The translations under genes and the position numbers were made by a program. Of a stretch of 64,000 nt of DNA, positions 18,128 to 27,524 are shown one piece after another. Every line of letters begins with the position of its first letter. Positions within the stretch are counted from its first letter, which is position 1. The stretch is from Alloprevotella tannerae ATCC 51259. GTDB taxonomy: Bacteria > Bacteroidota > Bacteroidia > Bacteroidales > Bacteroidaceae. The notes beneath the pieces are model-generated. The model had not been told where the DNA came from and ran no database searches. It saw only the letters and a list, made by a program, of their open reading frames with translations. The stretch spans positions 985,195 to 1,049,194 of the forward strand of contig NZ_GG700643.1 of assembly GCF_000159995.1 (NCBI RefSeq). Reading direction: 5' to 3'.

Positions 18128-19129
18128 ATGAAAGATACCTTCTCCAAGGCGGATACGATGGCCGTGAAGGGCGTAGCTATACTATTCATGCTATTTGCCC
18201 ATCTGTTTAATCGTTCGCAGCTGATAGACTTGTCAACGCCGTTAGTTTATGTTGGTGAGCAGCCGCTTGTCTATTTGCTCATCTTTGCTATGAACCCCGT
18301 TCACTTCTTTATATTTTTAAGTGGGTATGGTTTATCTTTGTCAAATAAAAACGGGGGGGGTAAAAGATGTTTGCGTCTTTATTCGCATTATTGGCTTACG
18401 CTCCTGCTATTTGTACCCTTGGGATGTATTTGGGGTGACCCGCAAATTTATCCCGGTAGCATCGTCACCATCTTTAAGAATATAGTAGCTTGGGAAAATT
18501 CCTATAATCATGAGACGTGGTTTATCCTGCCCTATGCTTTGTTGGTTCTGACGGCTCCTTTTATTTTCCGACAGATAGATCGAAGAGGATATAAATGGAT
18601 ACTATCCCTCTCTTTCTTTATTTATTTACTGGTCAGATTAGCTTCTCGCTGGGATGGTAAATGGTTGGATGAATATCGCTTATTGTTTTGGATAGACAGC
18701 TACTTTACGCTTTTGCTACCTTTCCTTTTAGGGGCCGCTTCAGCCCAAAGGTTTCCCCTTTCGCGTCTTAGAGAGCGTGTGCCGACTTGGGTGCCTATAA
18801 TTGGCTTACCACTTTTGATGATAGGTATTATTCTTGTGCGAAATACATATCAATCTATCTTTTATCCCTTTTATGTGACAGCTTTCATCCTCCTTTTCGT
18901 CTGCATTAAGCGTCCGGCTTGGCTTGATCGCAGTCTGAATGCCTTTGGCCGTCGCTCTACGAGTATGTGGCTTGTCCATACCTATTTTTGCTACTATTTG
19001 TTTCAAGACTTTATATATGGATTCAAATATCCGCTGCTCATCTCTCTTGTGCTGCTCTGCATTAGTTATCTTGTAGCTGTTGTGATAGATAGATTGAATG
19101 CTTTCCTCCAAAGATATTTAATTGTGTGA
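18128..19129 (+). CDS. Membrane acyltransferase with internal G8 tract
   Basis: A 333-residue multi-helix protein of the acyltransferase-3 group (N-terminal AVKGVAILFMLFAHLF, later FFIFLSGYGLSL), expected to acylate a glycan or its lipid-linked precursor. A run of eight G at 18353-18360, around codon 76, encodes part of NGGGK. The gene is in frame as sequenced. Loss or gain of one G would truncate it, so expression may switch by slipped-strand mispairing. Its end overlaps a possible GTG start of the next gene. Confidence 0.8.
   Translation: MKDTFSKADTMAVKGVAILFMLFAHLFNRSQLIDLSTPLVYVGEQPLVYLLIFAMNPVHFFIFLSGYGLSLSNKNGGGKRCLRLYSHYWLTLLLFVPLGCIWGDPQIYPGSIVTIFKNIVAWENSYNHETWFILPYALLVLTAPFIFRQIDRRGYKWILSLSFFIYLLVRLASRWDGKWLDEYRLLFWIDSYFTLLLPFLLGAASAQRFPLSRLRERVPTWVPIIGLPLLMIGIILVRNTYQSIFYPFYVTAFILLFVCIKRPAWLDRSLNAFGRRSTSMWLVHTYFCYYLFQDFIYGFKYPLLISLVLLCISYLVAVVIDRLNAFLQRYLIV
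18353..18360. repeat. G8 homopolymer in an acyltransferase gene
   Basis: Eight consecutive G between AAAAC and TAAAAG inside the coding sequence. Other G runs in the cluster genes reach six (for example 16609-16614, 19346-19351, 21328-21333), so this is the longest coding one. Confidence 0.95.
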
Positions 19130-19134
19130 TTATT

Positions 19135-20295
19135 ATGAAAAAAAGAATACTCTTTATGATTGGTACGCTGCAGTCGGGCGGTGTGTCAAAGAGCATTGTT
19201 AATCTGCTCAATGTGATGGACCGCACAACGTATGACGTCCATTTGCTTCTGCTTGATCGGGCAGGAGATATTCTTTCTCCATATCTTCCTTCGGATATTA
19301 CAGTTCACGTCAATCGAGAAATAGAAAATCTTCATCGTGGACTCAGGGGGGTACGTGCTTTGCTGTTTACCGGTCATTTATTGTTGGCCTTCGGCTCTTT
19401 GCTCCGTATGCTGATGTCGAAAATATCGCGGGCTTGGGCAGGTAGATGGCTGGCTTATTTGATGCCGCGTTTTACGGATCTGACCTTTGACCTCATCATA
19501 GATTATGGTGGCCAACAGCAGTTGTATTATATGGTAGATAAGTTGGATGGGAAAAAGAAGATTACGTTTTTTCACAATGACTATAGCAAATGGCCCTATT
19601 ACTATGCTGCAGATAGGCTGTATTATCCTAAAGTAGATCAAATTCTTTCGATTTCTCAGACTTGTGTAGATGTTTTAAAAGCTTATTTTCCTGATTGTAA
19701 GGATAAAATTTCAGTAATGCAGAATATTTCTTCTCCTGTCTTAATAACCAAGCAGGCCAATGAGACTGTAGATTTACCTATTGCCCCTTTGTTGTTAGTT
19801 TCTCTTGGTCATATTATGCGCAGAAAAGGCACAGATTTTTCGATAGATGCGGCTAAAATTTTGCAGAAAAAAGGTGTAGAGTTCAAATGGATGTTGGTTG
19901 GCAAGGTGGTAGAGAAGGATTTGATCAGGCGAATTGAACAAGAGGGTTTAGCGGATCGCTTTGTTGTTTTAGGTATTCGCTCTAATCCTTATCCTTATAT
20001 TAAAGCAGCCGATATTTACGTCCACCCTGCTCGCTTCGAGGGAAAGTCTATTGCTTTAGACGAGGCTAAGATTTTGTGCAAGCCTATTATCGTAACTAAT
20101 TTCTCTACTGTTAATGATCAATTTGAGGATAGAGTGAACGCGAGCATATGCGAGATGAATGGTGATGCGTTAGCTGATGCTATTATCGAATTGGCAGCCA
20201 ATAAAGAGTTACGTCAATCCTATGTAGCTTATTTAAACGCTCACATTGTTGACAATTCTTCCGAAGTAGAAAAACTATACGCTTTTATTGATTAA
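19135..20295 (+). CDS. GT4 family glycosyltransferase
   Basis: A GT-B fold transferase of about 386 residues. The N-terminal domain opens KKRILFMIGTLQSGGVSKSI, with the Gly-rich acceptor-side loop. The C-terminal domain has LGHIMRRKGTDFSIDA and the EX7E-like stretch EGKSIALDEAKI that binds the nucleotide-sugar phosphate. A GTG at 19126 overlaps the preceding stop, but the ATG at 19135 is preferred. EpsG follows 11 bases later. Donor and acceptor are unknown. Confidence 0.85.
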   Translation: MKKRILFMIGTLQSGGVSKSIVNLLNVMDRTTYDVHLLLLDRAGDILSPYLPSDITVHVNREIENLHRGLRGVRALLFTGHLLLAFGSLLRMLMSKISRAWAGRWLAYLMPRFTDLTFDLIIDYGGQQQLYYMVDKLDGKKKITFFHNDYSKWPYYYAADRLYYPKVDQILSISQTCVDVLKAYFPDCKDKISVMQNISSPVLITKQANETVDLPIAPLLLVSLGHIMRRKGTDFSIDAAKILQKKGVEFKWMLVGKVVEKDLIRRIEQEGLADRFVVLGIRSNPYPYIKAADIYVHPARFEGKSIALDEAKILCKPIIVTNFSTVNDQFEDRVNASICEMNGDALADAIIELAANKELRQSYVAYLNAHIVDNSSEVEKLYAFID

Positions 20296-20306
20296 GCATA
20301 TAAGCT

Positions 20307-21467
20307 ATGCAATATATTATTTTACTCGCCGTTACGGTCCTATTGGCTTGGGCTAACTTTGATAAGCCTAAAGTTTCTAAATCGTTTTTCCTTACCTATT
20401 GTCTTCTTATCGGCATCTTTGTCGGTATTAGCGATATGCTGGGTGGTTATGATAGGTATGTTTATGCTGAAGCGTTTGAAGGGCAAGCGTGGAGTGTACA
20501 TTTGGGAAAAGGATTGTTTAATTCTGATTTTCTCTTGTTATTTGGAAATGAGCCTTTGTATGGCTTGTTGAATAGCTTTGTGGGATATTTTACACCTAAT
20601 CGATATGTTTTCATCTTGTTCATAACGCTTTTGATTTATGTGCTCTTGCCCTTATCTTTATATAAACATACGAAGTATCCATTTTTCAGTCTGCTCATTT
20701 TCCTTGGGCTGATGTTCTTCTTTAGTTTTACTTACCTGCGTCAAGTGCTAGCTTGTGGCCTTTGTTGGATGGCTATTCCTTTTGCTGTTGAACGTAAGTT
20801 TTGGCGCTTTGCTATATTTGTCGTGGCTGCGACCTTGATCCATAATTCAGCAGCTTATTTTATCCTCTTATATTTCATCCCACAGAAGAAATATGCTCCT
20901 TCAAAAATTCTTCTCGTGATGAGCCTCTTGTTTATTTTAGGGCTTAGTGGTATAACCAAGTCTTTATTTCTTGTTGCAGGTGGTGTAACTGAAAATGCGA
21001 AAATTTCTCACTATTCAGTAACAGCAGAACATGGTTTCCGTATAGAATATGTGATCGAAGCGGTACTCTTCCTCTTTGTCTTGTTGAAGAATTATATCAA
21101 GGTACAAACAGATAGGCGGAGCTTGGTCCTGTTGAATGTATATCTGATGTTTTGTGGTGTCTTGCTCTTTTTCTGCCGCTCCTCTGATGGCGGCCGTATT
21201 GCTTGGTACTGCTCTTTGGGTGTGATGATTATGATGTCTGAATTTTGTAGCTATCGCAATACGAACGGCTTGCGTAGTTTCGTCACTGTACTTTGCGTAG
21301 TTCTTTATTTGCGTATCTTCTTCGCTTGGGGGGTGTTGTTGCGTCCGTATAAGACATTTCTTTCGGATAGCTATAGGAAAGGTGATTTTATCTATCAAGA
21401 TTATGAGTACGATCACAACTATGATCGAGACAAATTCTATAATCTTGTTTACCCCAATAACCGATAG
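20307..21467 (+). CDS. EpsG-like glycan polymerase
   Basis: Probably the Wzy-type polymerase that joins repeat units at the outer face of the inner membrane. The 386-residue protein has about ten helices, a GGYDRYVYAEAF segment after the second helix and LRQVLACGLCWMAIPFA in the middle, both typical of the EpsG family. It lies between two glycosyltransferases with 8-11 base gaps. Wzy proteins vary greatly, so the assignment rests on topology and context. Confidence 0.75.
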   Translation: MQYIILLAVTVLLAWANFDKPKVSKSFFLTYCLLIGIFVGISDMLGGYDRYVYAEAFEGQAWSVHLGKGLFNSDFLLLFGNEPLYGLLNSFVGYFTPNRYVFILFITLLIYVLLPLSLYKHTKYPFFSLLIFLGLMFFFSFTYLRQVLACGLCWMAIPFAVERKFWRFAIFVVAATLIHNSAAYFILLYFIPQKKYAPSKILLVMSLLFILGLSGITKSLFLVAGGVTENAKISHYSVTAEHGFRIEYVIEAVLFLFVLLKNYIKVQTDRRSLVLLNVYLMFCGVLLFFCRSSDGGRIAWYCSLGVMIMMSEFCSYRNTNGLRSFVTVLCVVLYLRIFFAWGVLLRPYKTFLSDSYRKGDFIYQDYEYDHNYDRDKFYNLVYPNNR

Positions 21468-21475
21468 ATTCTTTT

Positions 21476-22519
21476 ATGGAAGTTGTCATAGACCCCCGCT
21501 TGCAATACAATTATGCATCTTGGTACCTTTACGGCATAAACTTTTTGAGAAAGAGGGCTACTATCCGATTTGATGTGGCTCCATTTCGTAAGCTCTTGTA
21601 TGAGAAGATACAAGATTATAATAGTGGATTTGCCTTTATTGTAAGAAATGGGATTGAGGAGAAAAAGTTCTTTATTGATACCGAAGATAGAGCGGTTATT
21701 TTTGAGGACCGCTATGCTTGGTGCGATGTATATGGGAAGGTAAACCCTACTGCGGAGCAAACTCTCCGGTATAAGAAGCTATTAGTTCTTGGTCCTCAAT
21801 TTGGACTTACATTACACTCCTTACCAGTTTCTTTATTTTCTTGTTGCATCCATTATTTAAAAAGCTACCGACAGACGTCTTTTTCTTTAAAGACCTATCT
21901 TAGAGATTATCTTTATACCAATATACGGCGACGCCCATTATCTCACTATACCAGGTCGACTCAGATAAAAGATAATTATATCTTTCATGCTTCCACTCTT
22001 TGGTATAATCGTTTTGCGGCAACGGATACCAATATGTATCGCGGAGAATTTTTGAAAGCTTGTAAAAAGGCCGGGTTGCAGATAGAAGGCGGACTTTATT
22101 TTCTTCATGGCGATGATGTTTTGGCTGAAATGCCAGACTATCCCCGTTATAAGGCCCTTTATAAGGATTTTATCTATGAACGGCGATTGTCGATGGACGA
22201 CTATATTCGAAAGACCCAAGAAAGTATCCTTGTTTTCAATACGCCTTCTGTTTGCGAATGTCATGGTTGGAAGTTGGCCGAATATCTATGTATGGGAAAA
22301 GCCATTATATCTACGCCATTAACACGTGAGATGCCAGGTGAAGGATTGATTCATGGTAGAGATGTTCACTTTGTTGAGTCTGTTGAGGATATTTATAACG
22401 CTGTGGTGAAGCTAAAAGATAATCCAAGCTATCGTCATCAATTAGAGATTGGTGCTAAAGCATACTTTGATCAGTGGTTGTCGCCAGATAAAGTCATAGC
22501 GCGTCTGGTGAGTAGTTAG
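21476..22519 (+). CDS. GT-B type glycosyltransferase, unassigned family
   Basis: A 347-residue protein. The C-terminal half has the sugar-nucleotide site pattern of GT1/GT4-like enzymes: NTPSVCECHGWKLAEYLCMGKAI, then TPLTREMPGEGL. The N-terminal half is unusual and opens MEVVIDPRLQYNYASWYL. It is the last gene of the second block and is followed by a 404-base gap with array D. The family could not be named from sequence alone. Confidence 0.7.
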   Translation: MEVVIDPRLQYNYASWYLYGINFLRKRATIRFDVAPFRKLLYEKIQDYNSGFAFIVRNGIEEKKFFIDTEDRAVIFEDRYAWCDVYGKVNPTAEQTLRYKKLLVLGPQFGLTLHSLPVSLFSCCIHYLKSYRQTSFSLKTYLRDYLYTNIRRRPLSHYTRSTQIKDNYIFHASTLWYNRFAATDTNMYRGEFLKACKKAGLQIEGGLYFLHGDDVLAEMPDYPRYKALYKDFIYERRLSMDDYIRKTQESILVFNTPSVCECHGWKLAEYLCMGKAIISTPLTREMPGEGLIHGRDVHFVESVEDIYNAVVKLKDNPSYRHQLEIGAKAYFDQWLSPDKVIARLVSS

Positions 22520-22638
22520 TGTCCCATTCTGTATTGATTATATTGGGTGCCGGAATAAATAAAAACCAATACGCAAGATAAGGCTGAAATGTTTAGTTTG
22601 AACTTGTCTTTTGGGATATAGATAAGCGGATGTTGAGT

Positions 22639-22726
22639 GTCTCTACTTGTTGAGACGATTGTATCAACGAGTAGAGATGCAAATCTCTACAAGTAGAGAC
22701 GAAGGTATCTCCTTGTAGAGACACTA
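22639..22726. repeat. Tandem array D, 22-bp palindromic units
   Basis: Four units begin at 22639, 22661, 22683 and 22705. Each is an imperfect palindrome, for example TCTCTACAAGTAGAGA in unit 3. The array lies in the gap 22520-22923 between two blocks of the glycan cluster; nothing else was recognised in that gap. Confidence 0.95.
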
Positions 22727-22923
22727 TTTTATAACTTTGCTGATGATTTAGTCTTACTGAGACTGCTTCTGCTGAACGAAAGAAAATTCAAAAGCAATGA
22801 TTTGGGTTTGTGGCTTCTACGTGTTTGCAAAACTATAAATAAAGGATAGGAACCCTCAATAGGGATTTTTTAGAAATTGTTTTAAGGTAAAACATATGTT
22901 ATTTCTCTTGAATTGGGGTTGAT

Positions 22924-23811
22924 ATGGACGAAATACGAGTAACTATTTTGACTGCGAGTTATAATCGCGCCAAATTACTGCCTACAATATATAAAAGTTT
23001 GCAGAGACAAACTGACCAATGTTTTGAATGGATTATTGTTGATGATGGCTCGCAAGATGATACGGCACTTGTGGTCAAAGCAATGCAAGAATCCCACAAG
23101 GTTGAAGGTTTTCCCATTACTTATTTACATAAAGAAAATGGAGGAAAACATACGGCTATCAATTTTGGCGTTAAGGCTGCCGGAGGAATACTTACCTTGG
23201 TGCTTGATAGCGATGATGAACTTCCGGAAGACGCAATACATTCCGTATGGACTTATTTTGAACAAATAAGAGATGACGAGCGAATAGGAGGAGTTTGTGG
23301 TTATATGGCTCATCGAGATGGTCGTATGATTGGCCGTTATGTAAGTAATGACGTTATAGATGCCGATACACGCCAGTTACAATATCAATACAATGTGGAT
23401 TGGGATATGCGCGAAGTCTTCCGAACATCAGTCTTACGCGAGTTTCCTTATCCGGAAATAGCCGGAGAAAAGTTCTGTCCGGAAGATCTGACACTTTTCC
23501 GCATCGCTTCAAAGTATAAGTTGCGTCTTATCCCCAAAGTGATTTATTTGGCTGATTATCTTCCAGGTGGATTAACGGCCAATATCATTCGAATAAGGAT
23601 GCAAAGTCCGATATCTTCTATGATGTGTTATGCAGAGTTGAACCAACAAGAGATACCTTTTATATACCGTCTTAAAGCTGCGATCAATTACTTTCGCTTC
23701 AGATGCTGTGTGAAAGGTTCGGTGCCCGCAGTCGGCTTTTCTATGCGTTGGTTCTGGACATGGCCGTTAGGGTTCCTAATGCACTTAAACGATTTGAGAA
23801 AATGTCGTTAA
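22924..23811 (+). CDS. GT2 family glycosyltransferase
   Basis: GT-A fold enzyme of 295 residues. The nucleotide-binding start VTILTASYNRAKLLPTIYKSL, the VDDGSQDDT motif and the metal-binding DSDDEL are all present. The C-terminal part has a hydrophobic patch (WFWTWPLGFLMHL) that may touch the membrane. The final codons overlap the start of the next gene by 10 bases, so the two are translationally coupled. Confidence 0.9.
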   Translation: MDEIRVTILTASYNRAKLLPTIYKSLQRQTDQCFEWIIVDDGSQDDTALVVKAMQESHKVEGFPITYLHKENGGKHTAINFGVKAAGGILTLVLDSDDELPEDAIHSVWTYFEQIRDDERIGGVCGYMAHRDGRMIGRYVSNDVIDADTRQLQYQYNVDWDMREVFRTSVLREFPYPEIAGEKFCPEDLTLFRIASKYKLRLIPKVIYLADYLPGGLTANIIRIRMQSPISSMMCYAELNQQEIPFIYRLKAAINYFRFRCCVKGSVPAVGFSMRWFWTWPLGFLMHLNDLRKCR

Positions 23812-24713
23812 AACAGTTTGTGAAGCAGTTTTCCGATGAACGTTGGACGATTGGTTTTATTCGAAATTCTTTGGATTCCATTTTGGGCGGAGAGCCTATT
23901 GCCATCGATTGGGTTCGTCATAATATAAGTGATGCTTGGTTTGCTGATCCTTTTATCTTAGACGTAACGGCAGATGAAATCCAAGTTTTGGTCGAAGAGT
24001 TTCCGAAAGCTCTTCATCGAGGCCGTATATCCAAGCTCACGATTGATAGGGCGAGTCTCCACCTAAAACAAGTTGACGTTATTAAGGAGTTGCCTACTCA
24101 TATGAGTTTTCCGGTTATTATTCGGATCAATGAGGATTTTGTTTATTTACTTCCAGAGAACGGTGAAGCAGGGCGGCTCACTTTATATAAATACTACCCC
24201 ATAGATAATCGTATTGAGACCCTTGCTTCTGTATTAGATGAAGCAGTTAGCGATGCAACACCATTTACAATCGGAGATGAACAATTCTTATTTTGTACCC
24301 GTCGTCCTAATATAAATGGAAATCAATTGAGTCTCTATCAATGGGATGAGTCACTTAAGAAATATGTTTTTGTGAAAGAATATCAGTTTGATGAGAATTT
24401 AGCTCGAATGGCAGGCGATTGTTTTATTCATAACGGGAAATACTATAGACCCGCTCAAGAATGTAATGTACAATATGGCCATGCTGTATCGCTCCAAGAA
24501 GTTACCTGCGCCGGAGAATCTCTATCTACTATAAGTTCTCTCAATCCTGAGCAACTTACATTCAAAGAAACAAGAAGATTGTATTCGCCTCATCCGAAGT
24601 TAAATATAGGTATGCACACCTTTAATATGTATAAAGGTTATATCGTAACTGATGCTTTAGGCTTCGACAATATGTGGCTGCGCAAATTGATTGCGCGCAT
24701 TCGCCCTCGATAA
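23802..24713 (+). CDS. GINT1-like beta-propeller protein of the glycan cluster
   Basis: A soluble 304-residue protein that resembles the N-terminal domain of plant glucosamine inositolphosphorylceramide transferase (GINT1), a propeller fold related to furanosidases. Visible pieces are WFADPFILDV, VLVEEFPKALHRGRIS, HMSFPVII, MAGDCFIHNGKYYRPAQ and HPKLNIGMHTFNMYKGYIVTD. Related proteins occur in bacterial glycan clusters, often near formyl- or aminosugar genes. The start MSLKQFVKQF is chosen over an earlier frame that overlaps GT2 by more than 100 bases. Enzymatic activity is unproven. Confidence 0.7.
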   Translation: MSLKQFVKQFSDERWTIGFIRNSLDSILGGEPIAIDWVRHNISDAWFADPFILDVTADEIQVLVEEFPKALHRGRISKLTIDRASLHLKQVDVIKELPTHMSFPVIIRINEDFVYLLPENGEAGRLTLYKYYPIDNRIETLASVLDEAVSDATPFTIGDEQFLFCTRRPNINGNQLSLYQWDESLKKYVFVKEYQFDENLARMAGDCFIHNGKYYRPAQECNVQYGHAVSLQEVTCAGESLSTISSLNPEQLTFKETRRLYSPHPKLNIGMHTFNMYKGYIVTDALGFDNMWLRKLIARIRPR

Positions 24714-24747
24714 GCTGATTGAACGTTGTTTGTCTTAAAAAGTTAGG

Positions 24748-25857
24748 ATGAAAATACTTCAAGTCATCACCTCGCTGCGAGTGGGAGGAGCGGAAACCTT
24801 AGTTGTTAACTTGGTGACTCGTCTACGGGCCGCCGGTTATCAAGCCGACGTTTGTATCCTTGACGATTTGTCGACACCCCTAATAGATCGCTTGCTGGCG
24901 AATAATCCCGGTGTCAAACTCTACAAGTTAGGCAAGGGCTTTTACCATCCTTCCTATATCTTCCGCCTTTATCGTTTGATGAAAGACTATGATATTGTCC
25001 ACACGCACAACTCTTCCCCCCAGTTGTTCGTAGCTATTGCCGAGTTGTTTAGGAAAGTAGGACTATGTACTACAGAGCATACGACCTCCAACCGCAAACG
25101 CGATTGGAAATGGTACGCGCCGATTGAAAGTTGGATGTATGGGCGTTACGACAGTGTCGTTTGTATCAGCGAAATAGCAGAAAAGAAATTGCGCGAGTAT
25201 ATGGGCGGCGATTGGCAGTGCCCGGATGCTGCTCGCTATAAAAATATTACGACGATTAACAACGGAGTTGATGTAGAAGCCATTTATAATGCCGCTCCCG
25301 ACCCCGAACTCCTGCGTTTGAAAGGTGGGCGCACGGCATTCTTGATGGTGGCCGGCTTTAGAGATGCCAAAGATCAAGATACCTTGATACGCGCTTTGAG
25401 TCGTTTGGATCGCGAAGCCTATGAAGTATGGCTGGCCGGTATTGGCGAACGCCAAGCGGAGGTGGAGGCTTTGGTCGAATCGCTGCACTTGACCGACCGC
25501 GTACGCTTTTTGGGCTTGCGCACAGACATCCCCAATGTTTTGAAAGCGGCTGACATCATCTGCATGTCCTCCCACTGGGAGGGACTTTCACTTTCCAATG
25601 TCGAAGGAATGTCGGGAGGAAAACCGTTTATTGCCAGTGATGTCAATGGTTTGCGCGAAGTGACCAAAGGCTACGGCCTCCTTTTCCCCCACGAAGACGA
25701 CAAAGCCTTGGCCGAGACCATCGAGCGCTTGCGGCAGGATGCTGACTATTATAAAACGACGGCCGAACGCTGCCTCCTACGCGCCCGCCAATTTGATATT
25801 GGCAAGATGGTTGCCGGATATGAAGCCGTCTATCACAAGATTTTGAGCAATAAGTAG
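24748..25857 (+). CDS. GT4 family glycosyltransferase
   Basis: A 369-residue GT-B enzyme. It opens MKILQVITSLRVGGAETLVVNL, the classic N-terminal loop, and has VHTHNSS and CTTEHTT in the first domain. The donor site pattern in the C-terminal domain is EGLSLSNVEGMSGGKPFIASDVNG. Base composition returns to the higher-GC style of the housekeeping genes here. The next glycosyltransferase starts 3 bases after its stop. Confidence 0.9.
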   Translation: MKILQVITSLRVGGAETLVVNLVTRLRAAGYQADVCILDDLSTPLIDRLLANNPGVKLYKLGKGFYHPSYIFRLYRLMKDYDIVHTHNSSPQLFVAIAELFRKVGLCTTEHTTSNRKRDWKWYAPIESWMYGRYDSVVCISEIAEKKLREYMGGDWQCPDAARYKNITTINNGVDVEAIYNAAPDPELLRLKGGRTAFLMVAGFRDAKDQDTLIRALSRLDREAYEVWLAGIGERQAEVEALVESLHLTDRVRFLGLRTDIPNVLKAADIICMSSHWEGLSLSNVEGMSGGKPFIASDVNGLREVTKGYGLLFPHEDDKALAETIERLRQDADYYKTTAERCLLRARQFDIGKMVAGYEAVYHKILSNK

Positions 25858-25860
25858 CGT

Positions 25861-27015
25861 ATGAAAAAGAAGCTCATCCGCATTACGACCGCCGACATCA
25901 GTCTTGACGGCCTTCTGAAAGGGCAACTGCGCTATATGAATCAGTATTACGATGTCGTGGCCTTGTCCAACGATACGGGCTGTTTGCGTAGCGTCGGCGA
26001 GCGTGAAGGTGTGCGCACGATCGAAGTGCCGATGCATCGTGAGATCGCTCTGCTGCCTGACTTGAAATGCCTTTGGCAGCTCTACCGGACGTTTCGCCGC
26101 GAGCGGCCTTTTATTATCCACAGCAATACGCCCAAGGGCAGTTTGCTCGCGATGATTGCCGGCTGGTTGGCGCGCGTCCCCCATCGCCTCTATACCGTCA
26201 CCGGTTTGCGTTATCAAGGTGCGAGCGGACTCTTCCGCAAAATTCTGATGACAATGGAGCGTTTGAGTTGCGCATTTGCCACGAAGGTGATTCCGGAAGG
26301 CGAGGGCGTGAAACGAACGCTCTATGCCGACCGCATTACGCGCAAACCGATGCGCGTCGTACTCAACGGCAATATAAATGGTATTGATACACAGCATTTC
26401 TCTCCCGCAGCCGTTGAAGCGACGCAGGGAGCTGATGCTCGCTCTCGTATGCGCAGCTCGCTCGGATTTCGCCCCGAAGATTTTGCATTCATCTTTATCG
26501 GACGAATCGTGGGCGATAAAGGGATGAACGAATTGGCTGCTGCTATGCGACGCTTGGTACGGGAGCAGCCCGACTGCAAACTAATCTTGGTCGGCAGGTT
26601 TGAGAGCGAGTTAGATCCCTTACAACCCGAGAATGAAGCCTTTTTGAAAGAATCGCCCGCAGTTTGTTACGTTGGTTATCAACAAGACGTTCGCCCCTAT
26701 TTGTTGGCGGCCGATGCCTTGACCTTTCCGAGTTATCGCGAAGGCTTTCCCAATGTCGTGATGCAGGCCGGCGCGATGCAACTTCCTGCTATCGTTACCG
26801 ACATTTTGGGTTGCAACGAAATCGTAGAGGCTGACCGCAACGGACTGCTGATTCCGCCGCGCGATGAGGCGGCCCTCTACGAAGCTATGCTGCGTTTCCT
26901 GCAAGATCGACCCTTGGTCTGCGATTTAGCACGCAATGCGCGTCCGATGATTCTCTCTCGCTATGAGCAACGTGCCGTCTGGGAAGCATTGCGCGAGGAA
27001 TATGATCGCCTATAG
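25861..27015 (+). CDS. GT4 family glycosyltransferase
   Basis: A 384-residue GT-B enzyme with RITTADISLDGLLKGQLRYM at the N terminus, HSNTPKGSLLAMIAGW in the first domain and FPSYREGFPNVVMQAGAM in the donor-binding site. It resembles transferases acting on aminosugar or uronic acid acceptors that sit beside priming transferases in Bacteroides capsule loci; the exact role is inferred. A 509-base gap with array C2 follows. Confidence 0.88.
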   Translation: MKKKLIRITTADISLDGLLKGQLRYMNQYYDVVALSNDTGCLRSVGEREGVRTIEVPMHREIALLPDLKCLWQLYRTFRRERPFIIHSNTPKGSLLAMIAGWLARVPHRLYTVTGLRYQGASGLFRKILMTMERLSCAFATKVIPEGEGVKRTLYADRITRKPMRVVLNGNINGIDTQHFSPAAVEATQGADARSRMRSSLGFRPEDFAFIFIGRIVGDKGMNELAAAMRRLVREQPDCKLILVGRFESELDPLQPENEAFLKESPAVCYVGYQQDVRPYLLAADALTFPSYREGFPNVVMQAGAMQLPAIVTDILGCNEIVEADRNGLLIPPRDEAALYEAMLRFLQDRPLVCDLARNARPMILSRYEQRAVWEALREEYDRL

Positions 27016-27261
27016 ATAAAAGAATAGATCCGCGTGGCGCAAGTAGAGATCCTTCTCTAAATCATTGTATTTCTGATACTCCTTGTGCGCTCATCTATCT
27101 CTTCTTTCTGTGGATTACCGGCTCATTCGAGACTTTGTTCATCACATCTTTTCTTTTAATGTACGCAGTTTGATTGGCACATAGTCGGCTTCAATTGATC
27201 GGACAACAACTTTTCTGAAAACTTTCAACGCATATAACGCTACACAGCACTGCTCACTTCA

Positions 27262-27345
27262 TTGTTTGGCCCCGGCAAACGATAGTTTTCCTCTGGCAAA
27301 CAATGGTTTGTTCCCACCAAACGATAGTTTGCTGCCGGCAAACGA
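27262..27345. repeat. Tandem array C2, 21-bp palindromic units
   Basis: Units begin with CAAAC at 27276, 27297, 27318 and 27339 after a partial unit ending GTTTGGCCCCGG. The core CAAACGATAGTTTG or a close variant is the same family as array C1 at 16.8 kb, and the period is again exactly 21 bp. The gap 27016-27524 holds no recognisable gene. Confidence 0.95.
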
Positions 27346-27524
27346 AACAAGATGCAGTGCGCCGCATTCAAATATCAGCGCAGAATACGCTTTTTCGCTA
27401 TATAAAATAGCTATTATTTCGGCTTCAATAGTAGAAACATATAAGTTTTGTCGCTAAGCCTCGTCGGACTTTAACGGCTTGCATACGATTTGCAAACGAT
27501 CTTCAGCTTTATCAACCATTACGT

